Shown: positions 34,291 through 43,475 of the stretch, one piece after another
How the letters are laid out: each line of letters opens with the position of its first letter
How positions within the stretch are numbered: the first letter of the stretch is position 1
Source: Idiomarina sp. PL1-037
GTDB lineage: Bacteria > Pseudomonadota > Gammaproteobacteria > Enterobacterales > Alteromonadaceae
Direction of reading: 5' to 3'
NCBI RefSeq assembly: GCF_034422975.1
Contig: NZ_CP139873.1
Coordinates: forward strand, 124,001 to 188,000
Length of the DNA stretch: 64,000 bases
Program-made: the position numbers and the translations under genes
The notes under the pieces: generated by a model
Seen by the model: the letters and a program-made list of their open reading frames with translations, nothing else
Databases searched by the model: none
Told to the model about the DNA's origin: nothing

Positions 34291-36972
34291 TTACGACTCT
34301 TCCTGTTGGTTATTTCCGTAGTCTAACGGCAATGTAATTTCGAAACGAGTACCTACACCATCCCTGGCAGAGGTTGCGACAACGTTGCCGCCATGTGCGC
34401 CGATCATACCTTTACAGATGGCCAGTCCCATACCCGTATTTTGTTTTTTCTTGTCACCGTCAGCAACAATGTAAAACATATCAAAAATTTTATCGCGCTG
34501 GTCAGATGGAATGCCGGGGCCCCTATCCTCTATGGCGATTAAACATTGCGCGCGGCCTTTATGCAGTTCAACAAAAATAGGGGATTCATCGGGACTGTAT
34601 TTAGCCGCATTTTCAAGGATATTAAAAATTGCCTGTTCAACTAATGCCGCATGAACGTAAAGCAGAGGCGGTTCACCCATTCGTTCAATTTGTACGTTGG
34701 TTGATGGCCAATAGCGCTTTAATCGTCTAATGGCACTGCCGATAATGTCGTCTACAGAAACCCAGTCGCGCTCAATTTTTAGTGTGCCGTGACCAAGGCG
34801 GGTCATATCCAGTAAGTTCTGAATGTAGCTATCAAGCCGCTGACTTTCTGAAATGATGGTTTCAATTAACTCTATTCTGTCCTTATCGGGAAGTTGGTTA
34901 TGCAACAGTTTTAGACTTTCTGCTGCCCCCATCATAGCCGATAGTGGCGATTTCAGGTCATGAGACACCGAAGACAACAAGGCCGAACGAAGTTGTTCTA
35001 CCTCGGTTTTGACTCGCGCACTTTCTAAATCGGAAGCCAGATGAATACGACGCCAGGCATTAGAAGCCTGATTAAGCATGGCGAGAATTAAACTTGTGCT
35101 GGCGCTGTTAATGTCATTACTTTGTTCTGTTAAAGGAACGGCAGCGACTGCAACCACGGTGTCATCAACAATCACCGGGTAGGTAGTCGCTTTAGCTGCG
35201 GACAGGGTTTCGGTTGTAACCCCCGCACTGGCTTTGTTTTTGAAGCTCCAGCGAATGGCTGCCTCGGTTAATTTATGAGGTGGGGCGGGAGGCGATTCTA
35301 CAAACCTGAAGTCTGAATCTTCGTCAGGTACTGCAATAAGGCAATCAACTTCCGTTGATTTCCTTAATAATTTACTCAGGCGCTTCCATAAGCCCGTTTC
35401 ATCGCTGACAGTTGCCAGTTCCTGAGCTAAATCGCGTAAGGTTTCGGCATAATGATTGGCTTGTTTGAGCAGTAAAAACTGACTGCGTATGCGTGATGCT
35501 GCAGGACCACAGATAAGCCCTATTACTGTCAGAAAGATGAGTGTGGTTACATCGTCATGATTATAAACCATCAAGGTATTTTTAGGCTCGGTAAGCAGGA
35601 AATTAAAGCTTAAAAACGAGAGTATCGCGGTAAACATTGCCGGCCGCGAGCCAGAGGTAAGGCCAACGAAGATAACCGCCAGCGTGTAAACTAAAACCAG
35701 GTTACCGACATTCAGAAAGTTCTCGAGAATAACGGCTAATAATGAAGCTATTCCAACGCCAATGACACCATGGACATAACCGCTCAACTTGCCAAAGAAG
35801 TTCTGAACTGCTGGTGGTGTTAGCTTTTTCTTTTTCTGAACCGGTGTTGATCTGGCCCGGAATACCGTAACCTCAATAGGGAGCCCTAAATTGATTAAAT
35901 GGTGATACAGGCGTTTTCGCCACCAGTTAAAACGGTTTCTGCGTCCGGCGCCTACCAGTACAGTGCAAACCGCATTATCCTTTATAAATTCGCTGACGGC
36001 GCTAATAGTACTTGTTCCTTTAAGTACTTTTGTTTGTGCGCCCAGCTCTTTTGCCAGCGCAAGGTTGAGCTCAATAGTCTGGGATTTTTCCGGGCTTCGG
36101 GTTTTGCCGGTATCCACCCAGGCGACAGCCCAGGGAATTTGTCTGCGTTCGGCAATTTGTCGGCCAACCCGAATTAAGTAACGATGGTCGCTGTTTGCGC
36201 TAACCAGCACCAGCAACTTATCCATATAAATGCCAAGTCCTGACTCCTGATTAACGGCCAGCTCGCTTAACATACTGGCGTCGACCCGTTCCAACGCTTT
36301 TTTCATCGCCAGCTCTCGCAATGCGGTTAAGTTCGCCGATGAAAAAAACGATGATAAAGCTGAACGCGCGTATTCTGGTAAATACACTTTACCTTGTTGC
36401 AGGCGTTCAATCAGTGTCGCCGGTGGCAGATCAATAAATCGAATTTCATAGGCACTATCGACAAAATGGTCGGGCACCGTTTCATTCACTCTAACGCCGG
36501 TCATTTGCAAAACCAGGTCGTTCACGCTGGCCATATGCTGAATATTTACGGTGGTGTAAACGTCTATACCGGCATTCAATAATTCTTCAATGTCCTGATA
36601 ACGCCGCTTGTTGCGGCTGCCGGGAACATTGGTATGGGCCAGTTCGTCAACCAGTATCAGGTCGGGTTTGCGTTGCAAAGCGGCATCGACAGCAAATTCT
36701 GACAACTGAGTTCCGTGATACTCAATTTGAGTCAGCGGCAGTTGCTCAAAACCATCAGCCATTTGTTGGGTGTCTGAGCGCCCATGAGTTTCGACCAGGC
36801 CAATAATGGTTTCCCGACCGCTTTGCTGTTTTTCTTTGGCTGCAGCTAGCATGGAGTAGGTTTTTCCTACCCCGGGTGCCGCACCCAAAAATACTGTCAG
36901 GCGTCCACTATTTTCTTGTTCTACACGCTGTAGAATAGCATCTGCCTTTTGCTCGCGATTCGAGTCGTCCAT
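34291..36972 (-). CDS. kdpD: KdpD sensor histidine kinase
   Basis: An 893-residue protein with the full KdpD layout: the N-terminal KdpD domain with Walker A (GAAPGVGKT at 30-38) and Walker B-like DLILVDELAHTNVPG, a USP-like domain, four transmembrane helices at about 405-500 (DUF4118), a GAF-like part, and the kinase with phospho-His in SVSHDLKSPLSAMMG and ATP motifs NILENAAKYS and DRGPGIP. It senses potassium limitation and phosphorylates KdpE. It is placed after the porin gene, 21 bases apart, with GAGG before its ATG. Confidence 0.95.
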   Translation of the reverse strand: MDDSNREQKADAILQRVEQENSGRLTVFLGAAPGVGKTYSMLAAAKEKQQSGRETIIGLVETHGRSDTQQMADGFEQLPLTQIEYHGTQLSEFAVDAALQRKPDLILVDELAHTNVPGSRNKRRYQDIEELLNAGIDVYTTVNIQHMASVNDLVLQMTGVRVNETVPDHFVDSAYEIRFIDLPPATLIERLQQGKVYLPEYARSALSSFFSSANLTALRELAMKKALERVDASMLSELAVNQESGLGIYMDKLLVLVSANSDHRYLIRVGRQIAERRQIPWAVAWVDTGKTRSPEKSQTIELNLALAKELGAQTKVLKGTSTISAVSEFIKDNAVCTVLVGAGRRNRFNWWRKRLYHHLINLGLPIEVTVFRARSTPVQKKKKLTPPAVQNFFGKLSGYVHGVIGVGIASLLAVILENFLNVGNLVLVYTLAVIFVGLTSGSRPAMFTAILSFLSFNFLLTEPKNTLMVYNHDDVTTLIFLTVIGLICGPAASRIRSQFLLLKQANHYAETLRDLAQELATVSDETGLWKRLSKLLRKSTEVDCLIAVPDEDSDFRFVESPPAPPHKLTEAAIRWSFKNKASAGVTTETLSAAKATTYPVIVDDTVVAVAAVPLTEQSNDINSASTSLILAMLNQASNAWRRIHLASDLESARVKTEVEQLRSALLSSVSHDLKSPLSAMMGAAESLKLLHNQLPDKDRIELIETIISESQRLDSYIQNLLDMTRLGHGTLKIERDWVSVDDIIGSAIRRLKRYWPSTNVQIERMGEPPLLYVHAALVEQAIFNILENAAKYSPDESPIFVELHKGRAQCLIAIEDRGPGIPSDQRDKIFDMFYIVADGDKKKQNTGMGLAICKGMIGAHGGNVVATSARDGVGTRFEITLPLDYGNNQQEES

Positions 36973-36993
36973 TATTGGCCTCTTCTTAAAAAT

Positions 36994-37722
36994 TTAAAAC
37001 GACGATGACAGGCTAACAACCATACGACCGTCACAAATGTCGACGCAGGACTGTTTATCAATATCGGTGTCAATATAACCTAAATCCAGGCTGATGCTAT
37101 CGGTCAGGCTGTAATTTAACGTCACTGACCAGTCCCAGTATGCATCGTCTGTTGTCGGCGCTGCCCCCAAGAACTGCGTCAGTTCATTTTCGGAATCAAA
37201 CTGATTCAGACCGGCATGCAAATTCACGGACCATTTCTCCGTAAACTGATAACCGTAGTCACCAGCAACGTAGTAAAAGCTGTCGACTCCGGTTCCAAAG
37301 TAGTCGTCTGAATAGACTATGTTTAAGTTAAAGTCCCGGAACGTGATGTTGGTGTAAATTTCGTTGTAGTTAAACTCAGCTCCTACACCGTTACCGCTAG
37401 GATAAAGGTAGCGAATAACACCAAAATCCAATGCCCATTCATCGTTAAGTGACTGACTCCAGCCGGCATAGATATCGGCTTCGGTACTGCCTTCACCAAA
37501 GCCGACATTAGATGCCCAGACACCAGCGTACCAACCATTTTCGAGTGCCAGGTCAAAGCCACCTTGAATAGCTGGATCTTCATTGGTCTGTGACACGCCG
37601 CGGAACACATAATCGCTGGTTAATGTCAGGTTCGAAGAAACGCTGTAATCATTTGCTAACGCTGAGCTTGTGCCCAGCGCGCAGGTAACCAGTGAAAAAA
37701 GTGCGGTTTTAATCATTTTCAC
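36994..37722 (-). CDS. TorF-family putative porin inside the kdp operon
   Basis: A 242-residue outer-membrane beta-barrel with a signal peptide (LFSLVTCALGTSSALA) and the family start pattern SDYVFRGVSQTNEDPAIQ, ending SLSSSF. It lies 4 bases after kdpC and 21 bases before kdpD in the same direction, so it is cotranscribed with the potassium pump. It is a paralogue of the porin at 29973-30650. Outer-membrane entry of potassium or a linked solute is the natural inference, but no selectivity is visible. Two cysteines near the end (QSCVDICDG) may form a disulfide. Confidence 0.87.
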   Translation of the reverse strand: MKMIKTALFSLVTCALGTSSALANDYSVSSNLTLTSDYVFRGVSQTNEDPAIQGGFDLALENGWYAGVWASNVGFGEGSTEADIYAGWSQSLNDEWALDFGVIRYLYPSGNGVGAEFNYNEIYTNITFRDFNLNIVYSDDYFGTGVDSFYYVAGDYGYQFTEKWSVNLHAGLNQFDSENELTQFLGAAPTTDDAYWDWSVTLNYSLTDSISLDLGYIDTDIDKQSCVDICDGRMVVSLSSSF

Positions 37723-37726
37723 GTTG

Positions 37727-38335
37727 CTAATCCTCTGTGTTTTCGTTTTTCATGGATGCGTTATCAAGCGCTATATTAAGCTTGAGAACGTTCACCCGGG
37801 GTTGACCGAATAAGCCCAATTGCTTGCCTTCGGTGTGTTCATCAATTAACGCCTTTACCTGATTAAGTTGCAGACCGCGAGTATTTGCTATGCGCGGAGC
37901 CTGAAACTCTGCTGCTTGTGGGCTAATGTGTGGATCAAGCCCAGCGCCTGAAGCAGCCAGGAGCTCTGGAGGTATCTTGTTAGCGTCCACACCTTCTAAA
38001 GCTTGTATGGACTGGCTGCGAGCTCTGACCTGATCACGCAACTCAGGATTAGAAGGTGCAAGGTTACTTCCGCCGGTTCCTGTTGGATCGTATCCCGCGG
38101 CGCTGGGACGGGCATAGAAATAATTCGGAGCCTGAAAGTCCTGTGCGATAAGTTCAGATCCAATAGCCTTGCCGTCCTTTTCAATTATGCTGCCGCTGGC
38201 CTGATGCGAAAATAACTGCTCGCCGACCAGCGTTGTGGCACCGGTGTAGATAACACCACACACAATAATGAGTGTGGCGCTAAAGCGAATTCCTGTAATG
38301 ATGCTGCCTGCAGAGCTTGAATTTAATGTAGTCAT
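37727..38335 (-). CDS. kdpC: KdpC, potassium-transporting ATPase subunit C
   Basis: A 202-residue protein with one N-terminal membrane helix (FSATLIIVCGVIYTGATTLV) and the KdpC motifs ARPSAAGYDPTGTGGSNL and LLAASGAGLDPHISPQAA. It is the accessory subunit that stabilises ATP binding in the KdpFABC pump. It follows kdpB by 10 bases and precedes the porin gene by 4. Confidence 0.95.
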   Translation of the reverse strand: MTTLNSSSAGSIITGIRFSATLIIVCGVIYTGATTLVGEQLFSHQASGSIIEKDGKAIGSELIAQDFQAPNYFYARPSAAGYDPTGTGGSNLAPSNPELRDQVRARSQSIQALEGVDANKIPPELLAASGAGLDPHISPQAAEFQAPRIANTRGLQLNQVKALIDEHTEGKQLGLFGQPRVNVLKLNIALDNASMKNENTED

Positions 38336-38345
38336 GACTCGCTCC

Positions 38346-40364
38346 TTAAATGAACAGACTGACGACTAGGTCAATAAGTTTGATAGCGATGAATGGCAGA
38401 ACAATACCGCCAAGACCGAATATCAGCATGTTATTGCGTAAGATTTTCTCAGCGCTGTTACTTTTCAGCTTAACGCCGCGCAGAGCCAGTGGAACCAGAG
38501 CAGGAATAATCAAAGCGTTAAAAATTAATGCTGAGATAACGGCTGACTGCGGACTGCCTAAATTCATAATGTCCAGTGTCGACATTAACGGCAGGGCACT
38601 GGCGAAAACCGCAGGAATGATAGCGAAATACTTCGCAACATCGTTTGCCAGCGAGAACGTGGTCATTGCGCCGCGAGTAATCAGTAGTTGTTTACCCACT
38701 TCAACTACTTGCAGCAGTTTGGTTGGGTCGGAGTCCAAATCGACCATGTTACCGGCTTCTTTCGCCGCCTGGGTTCCCGAATTCATAGCAAGGCCAACGT
38801 CCGCTTGTGCCAGTGCCGGGGCATCATTGGTGCCGTCACCGACCATGGCGACCAAGTGTCCCTTTGCCTGCTCTTCGCGAATAAGGCTTAACTTATCTTC
38901 CGGCTTTGCTTCGGCGATAAAATCATCAACACCGGCTTCCGCGGCAATTGCACCGGCAGTTACATGGTTGTCACCAGTCACCATGACGGTTTTTACACCA
39001 AGTTTGCGCAGTCTTGCAAAACGTTCTGCAACACCGGGTTTTATGACATCGGACAATGCAATAACACCCAGAATTCTATCCTGATCGGCGACTATTAACG
39101 GAGTTGCCCCCTGTTTGGCGACTTTCCCGATTTCAGCATTAAGGTTGTTTGGCCAGGACACACCCTTTTCTTCCTCGAAGGTGTGGATAGCGTCACCGGA
39201 ACCTTTGACAAAAAACTCATCGTTGCTGATTTTTAGACCCGAAAGCCGGGTGGTTGGCGAAAAAGGAATAAACTCAGCGCCTTCCGGATAGCTTTCATCT
39301 AACCCTTTGCTTTGTTTCGCAAGCTTAACAATGGATTTGCCTTCAGGAGTCGGGTCGTCAACCGACGCCAGATAAGCTGCCTGAATGAGTTCGTCTTTGC
39401 TCACACCTTGCGCCGGGATGAAATCAGTTGCCTGACGGTCACCGTAGGTAATGGTTCCGGTTTTATCCAGCAACAAGATATCTATATCACCCGCTACCTC
39501 AACAGCCTTACCGGATTTAGCGATAATATTTGAGGTCAAAGCACGGTTCATTCCGGCAATACCAATAGCCGGAAGCAAACCACCGATGGTGGTTGGTATT
39601 AAGCAAACCAACAAGGCGATGAGCATGATGTAGTTGAGCTCGACATCGACAAAGGAGGCCAGTGCGGGCAGCGTCATGACGACAATAAGAAAGACCGCAG
39701 TGAGTGCTGCAAGCAGAACCGTCAGCGCTATTTCGTTCGGCGTTTTCTTGCGTTCTGCGCCCTCGACTAAACCAATCATTTTGTCGAGGAAACTGTTGCC
39801 CGGATCGTCAGACACTTTAATGAGAACTTCTCCGGTCAAAAGCTTGGTACCACCAATAACGCCGGAATGGTCTGTGTTTGCTTCGCGCAATACCGCCGCC
39901 GATTCTCCGGTTACTGCCGATTCGTTGACCGTAGCAACACCTTCAATAATTTCGCCGTCGGCAGGAATGTATTCGTCCTGTTGAACCCGAACAACGTCAT
40001 TTTTTCGGAGATCTGTGGCTTCGGTTTTAACGAACTCACTGCCTTCTTTTTTGAACGCAACCAAGGCTTGTTTCGTTGCGCGGAGACTTGCCGCCTGGCC
40101 TCGTCCGCGGGCTTCCGCAACCGACTCTGCGAAATTAGCAAACCACAGTGTTACGAACAAAATTAAAGAAGTGATGAGCTCAAACCCGAAGCTCAGACCA
40201 CTGGCTATTTTTATGCCTGTGGTCGCGATACAAATGACGGTTCCGATAAGAACCACAAACATTACCGGATTTTTCGCCATATAGCGGGGCGCCATTTTTT
40301 TCAGTGCGTCGACCAGAGCGCCTTTTATTGCTGTGGACGACAATGTTTTAGCTTGAGTAGTCAT
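38346..40364 (-). CDS. kdpB: KdpB, P-type ATPase subunit
   Basis: A 672-residue P-type ATPase. The phosphorylation site is Asp300 in LLLDKTGTITYG, the actuator loop is TGES at 152-155, and the hinge motif GDGTNDAPALAQAD is present. Seven membrane helices are expected. It hydrolyses ATP to drive potassium taken in by KdpA. It starts 3 bases after kdpA. Confidence 0.96.
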   Translation of the reverse strand: MTTQAKTLSSTAIKGALVDALKKMAPRYMAKNPVMFVVLIGTVICIATTGIKIASGLSFGFELITSLILFVTLWFANFAESVAEARGRGQAASLRATKQALVAFKKEGSEFVKTEATDLRKNDVVRVQQDEYIPADGEIIEGVATVNESAVTGESAAVLREANTDHSGVIGGTKLLTGEVLIKVSDDPGNSFLDKMIGLVEGAERKKTPNEIALTVLLAALTAVFLIVVMTLPALASFVDVELNYIMLIALLVCLIPTTIGGLLPAIGIAGMNRALTSNIIAKSGKAVEVAGDIDILLLDKTGTITYGDRQATDFIPAQGVSKDELIQAAYLASVDDPTPEGKSIVKLAKQSKGLDESYPEGAEFIPFSPTTRLSGLKISNDEFFVKGSGDAIHTFEEEKGVSWPNNLNAEIGKVAKQGATPLIVADQDRILGVIALSDVIKPGVAERFARLRKLGVKTVMVTGDNHVTAGAIAAEAGVDDFIAEAKPEDKLSLIREEQAKGHLVAMVGDGTNDAPALAQADVGLAMNSGTQAAKEAGNMVDLDSDPTKLLQVVEVGKQLLITRGAMTTFSLANDVAKYFAIIPAVFASALPLMSTLDIMNLGSPQSAVISALIFNALIIPALVPLALRGVKLKSNSAEKILRNNMLIFGLGGIVLPFIAIKLIDLVVSLFI

Positions 40365-40366
40365 GA

Positions 40367-42091
40367 TTAGCCCTCCACCCCAAATGATGCCAGCTGCAGT
40401 GCTTCACCAATAGGGCCGATAACCGCCGCAGGAAGAAATGAAAGAAAGTTAAGAATGAGAATAACCGCTACTAAAGTGACACCAAAAGTCACACTTTCGA
40501 CGCTTAAGCTTGCTTTGCTGGTTGGTATGGTGCGTTTTTTCGCCATCATTCCGGCTATTGCTAACGGAATAATTAAGGGCAAATAGCGACCTAGAATCAG
40601 CACAATGACGCAACTGATGTTCCACCATACGGTATCGTCGCCTAAGCCTTCGAAGCCGGAACCGTTATTAGCAAAAGCAGAGGTGTACTCATAAAACACC
40701 TGCGAAATAGCATGGAAACCAGGGTTGCTGTTGCCCGTGAGTGCAGGCAGGGCAACCGTTATTGCAGTAAAGCCAAGAAGAACGATAGTTGGCAAAACAA
40801 TAAGGCTGCCAAGCAGGGTTATCTCGCGCGTTTCCACCTTTTTACCAAACAGCTCTGGTGTGCGACCAATCATTAACCCGGATAAGAAGACGGCTATCCA
40901 GACGTAGATAACAAAATTAACAAAGCCTGAGCCTATGCCGCCCCAAATGCCGTTAATAAGCATGCCCGAGCGAGTCATAAGGCCGCCAACGGGGTTAAAC
41001 GAATCGTGCATTGAGTTAACCGAACCATTAGAGGTTTGTGTGGTTAAGGTACCCCAGAGTGCCGACAGTTCAGGGCCAAACCGGGTTTCCTTGCCTTCCC
41101 AGTTGGAGCCTTCTGCTGCCAGTTCATTGAATGCGGCATTAGGTTGTAGTTCGCTGTATACCGTCAGGCCGATGAAGCTGACGCTGAATACGGCCATCAC
41201 CACAAATGACATGACTCCGAATTTTTTACGCCGCACCATGCCGCCAGCTAAAAACACAACACCCATAGGTATAAGTACAAGCGCGATGGTCTCGACCGCA
41301 TTCGATACAGGTGTTGGATTTTCCAGTGGGTTGCTGCTGTTGGGGCCGTACCAGCCTCCACCGTTAGTGCCCAGTTGTTTAATTGCCACCATTGAAGCGA
41401 CCGGGCCAACAGGAATTGTTTGTTCGGTTACTTCACTCTGAGTGTCCAGGGTTTCGACATTCTGAGCTCCTTTAAAGGTACTGGGTACGCCTTGTGATGC
41501 CAGAATGAGCGCAACAACGGCTGCCAGAGGAATAAACACGCGAGTCAAGCCGCGAACGACGTCAACATAGTAGTTGCCTAAATCGCGCTCCTGACCGTCT
41601 TTGGCAAATTTTTCGTCGCGACCGCCGACCATACCGCGGAGCATAGCCACGCAGACCGCCAGCCCCATAGCTGGAGTTACAAACTGCAAGGTAACAATTA
41701 AGGTGCCCTGTGACAGATAAGACAGTTGTGCTTGACCTGAGTAGTGCTGTTGGTTCGTGTTAGTCAGGAAAGAAACCGCTGTGTGAAGCGCTAAATCCCA
41801 GCTAAGCGGACCAATTCCGTCGGGGTTCATCGGTAACACGTGCTGGAACTTCAAAATTAAAAAAGCAATGATGCCCAGTACGAGATTACTTAACAGAAAA
41901 GCGACGCCGTAGCTTTTCCAGGTCATAGAGACGCCGGGGTTAATACCAATACAGCGATAAATAACTTTTTCGATAGGGTTAAAAAGTCGATCGGAGAAGT
42001 GCGCCTGGCCAGAGAATACACCGGTCATGTAGCGACCTAAAGGATAGGCCAGAGCGACCGCAATCGCCATAATAAGAATAATTTCAAACAT
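40367..42091 (-). CDS. kdpA: KdpA, potassium-binding channel subunit
   Basis: A 574-residue membrane protein with ten hydrophobic segments. The selectivity-filter-like repeats are visible, e.g. TNTNQQHYSGQ, IKQLGTNGGGWYGPNSSNP and FANNGSGFEG. It is the high-affinity potassium entry subunit of the Kdp pump. It lies 9 bases after kdpF. Confidence 0.96.
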   Translation of the reverse strand: MFEIILIMAIAVALAYPLGRYMTGVFSGQAHFSDRLFNPIEKVIYRCIGINPGVSMTWKSYGVAFLLSNLVLGIIAFLILKFQHVLPMNPDGIGPLSWDLALHTAVSFLTNTNQQHYSGQAQLSYLSQGTLIVTLQFVTPAMGLAVCVAMLRGMVGGRDEKFAKDGQERDLGNYYVDVVRGLTRVFIPLAAVVALILASQGVPSTFKGAQNVETLDTQSEVTEQTIPVGPVASMVAIKQLGTNGGGWYGPNSSNPLENPTPVSNAVETIALVLIPMGVVFLAGGMVRRKKFGVMSFVVMAVFSVSFIGLTVYSELQPNAAFNELAAEGSNWEGKETRFGPELSALWGTLTTQTSNGSVNSMHDSFNPVGGLMTRSGMLINGIWGGIGSGFVNFVIYVWIAVFLSGLMIGRTPELFGKKVETREITLLGSLIVLPTIVLLGFTAITVALPALTGNSNPGFHAISQVFYEYTSAFANNGSGFEGLGDDTVWWNISCVIVLILGRYLPLIIPLAIAGMMAKKRTIPTSKASLSVESVTFGVTLVAVILILNFLSFLPAAVIGPIGEALQLASFGVEG

Positions 42092-42100
42092 AAAGCCCCC

Positions 42101-42181
42101 TTAAAACTTTTCAGGGGCAAACATCGCTACGGCAAGATATGCCAATAGCGATACGCCAATGAGTAGCAATAACCAAGTCAT
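42101..42181 (-). CDS. kdpF: KdpF small membrane subunit
   Basis: A 26-residue single-helix protein (start MTWLLLLIG, end MFAPEKF), the first gene of the kdp operon and too short for most gene finders. KdpF stabilises the KdpABC complex. The start at 42181 has GAGGAAA just upstream. A longer in-frame extension exists upstream but lacks family resemblance. Confidence 0.9.
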   Translation of the reverse strand: MTWLLLLIGVSLLAYLAVAMFAPEKF

Positions 42182-42223
42182 GTCAATTTCCTCTGTTGAT
42201 GACTGAGACAATGGCAATGTATT

Positions 42224-42240
42224 GCGGGTGGGTGTAAATT
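42224..42240 (-). promoter_or_regulatory. KdpE-box-like site before kdpF
   Basis: On the minus strand AATTTACACCCACCCGC, closely like the KdpE site of E. coli (TTTACACCCCGCCCG, from memory). It lies 43 bases before the kdpF start. Confidence 0.55.
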
Positions 42241-42394
42241 CTCTAGAACGGAACATTGAAGAGGCGTAAAGATTTCGTAATTTTGGCGAATAACAGGCGA
42301 AATGGTGAAATAAAAAATCTAAAAACACGGAGTGAGTTGATATCTCTATCAACTCAAGGTAGCTTCAGTCCATTCTCACTAAACTGAAACCATT

Positions 42395-42643
42395 ATGTCC
42401 TCTTTATTAAACTGGATGAAAACTCTGGGCACGATACCTCTAGCCCTTTGCGTTCTTTTTGTTGTCTTTCTGCCGTCGATTTTATTCGCGGCATTTATTG
42501 TCTGGATTTTCGACTTGCTGTTTTTAGACCTGGCGTGGATGTCCTGGCCAACTTTTTGGTGGATACTTGGAAGCTGGGCTGTGACTATGATTATTGCGTT
42601 AGCTGGTCAAGCCGACAAGATTCTGTTCGGTACCCCGAAGTAA
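42395..42643 (+). CDS. Small two-helix membrane protein
   Basis: An 82-residue protein with two strong hydrophobic helices (IPLALCVLFVVFLPSILFAA; FWWILGSWAVTMIIALAG) and a short basic tail. No family is recognised. The ribosome site is weak, so the start is uncertain; an internal ATG eight codons in is possible. It is divergent from kdpF. Confidence 0.5.
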   Translation: MSSLLNWMKTLGTIPLALCVLFVVFLPSILFAAFIVWIFDLLFLDLAWMSWPTFWWILGSWAVTMIIALAGQADKILFGTPK

Positions 42644-42666
42644 GTTGCCGGCTTAAACCTTATTGC

Positions 42667-43281
42667 TTATGGGTTGTAGCGTTTGAAAAATAAAAGAACG
42701 GATCCATAAGCAATAATTACATAACCAAATAATTCCAGGCCTTCCTGCAAAATTGACTTGAACTTTTGGGTGTAGGCTTCCTCAAGAATTTCATTCCAGA
42801 GTAAATTTCCACTGCCTAACGTGCGGCTGAGAACAAGCAGAGTCACTAAACCGATGACTATAAATAAGTAAGGCTTTGTTCCAATAAATTCAGAAGCCGG
42901 TTTTATTACTGATTTTTGGCAATAAATGACGACATAAAAAACTGTGGATAGGCTCAATATGGTAGCAGGCCAAACCCAGAAACCGTGCCATATGGCGTCC
43001 AGGAAGGAATCGGATTCACGTATCAGTGCACAGGTGAAAAGTCCGCCTGCGAGCGCGAAAAATCCACGACTATCAGGATGTTGCCAAGTACCGTACCAAA
43101 AAATGATGGCAGTGAGTAATAGCAGGGTTTCCTGAGAAATTTCGGTTACCGAAAATTCGTTGAGGTTATTGCCAATAACTATGGCGTCGAGGTAAACCGC
43201 AATAAAAGGAAGAAGTGCAAAAAAGGTTAATAAAAAAAATTCGCCCAAGGCATAAGCGATACGGGAACACGCTCTTTTCAT
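42667..43281 (-). CDS. Multi-helix membrane protein of unknown function
   Basis: About 204 residues from the ATG at 43281 (AAAGAGAT upstream); the frame runs 19 codons further but without a ribosome site. It has about six transmembrane segments (FFLLTFFALLPFIAVYL; LLLLTAIIFWYGTW; PATILSLSTVFYVVIYC; PYLFIVIGLVTLLVL; a final LFGYVIIAYGSVLLFF). A conserved-looking loop (HPDSRGFFALAGGLF, RESD) may be functional. No family is recognised. It is convergent with the small two-helix protein. Confidence 0.65.
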   Translation of the reverse strand: MKRACSRIAYALGEFFLLTFFALLPFIAVYLDAIVIGNNLNEFSVTEISQETLLLLTAIIFWYGTWQHPDSRGFFALAGGLFTCALIRESDSFLDAIWHGFWVWPATILSLSTVFYVVIYCQKSVIKPASEFIGTKPYLFIVIGLVTLLVLSRTLGSGNLLWNEILEEAYTQKFKSILQEGLELFGYVIIAYGSVLLFFKRYNP

Positions 43282-43475
43282 GTATAAATCTCTTTGTCCA
43301 GCATATATGAAACGACAGCAAAACATTTCTGATGCCAACGACGGGTGACGAGAAAGTCACGACTGTGGGCCCAGGTGTGATTAGCGGGACGCGCATTTTA
43401 CACGCCGAAGCTTAGTTAGCAAGTACGGGGGCTTTTAAATTTATTAAACTTTACGCTTTCACCGCTCAGGTGTTC

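Noticed and set aside
38350..39084. 244-codon frame on the plus strand opposite kdpB
   Set aside because: It is antisense to a highly conserved P-type ATPase gene and shows the composition of a shadow frame.
40935..41441. 168-codon frame opposite kdpA
   Set aside because: It is antisense to kdpA and has no features of its own.
43166..43396. 76-codon frame on the minus strand upstream of the membrane protein
   Set aside because: It overlaps the start region of the 42667-43281 gene in another frame, has no ribosome site and no recognisable domain.
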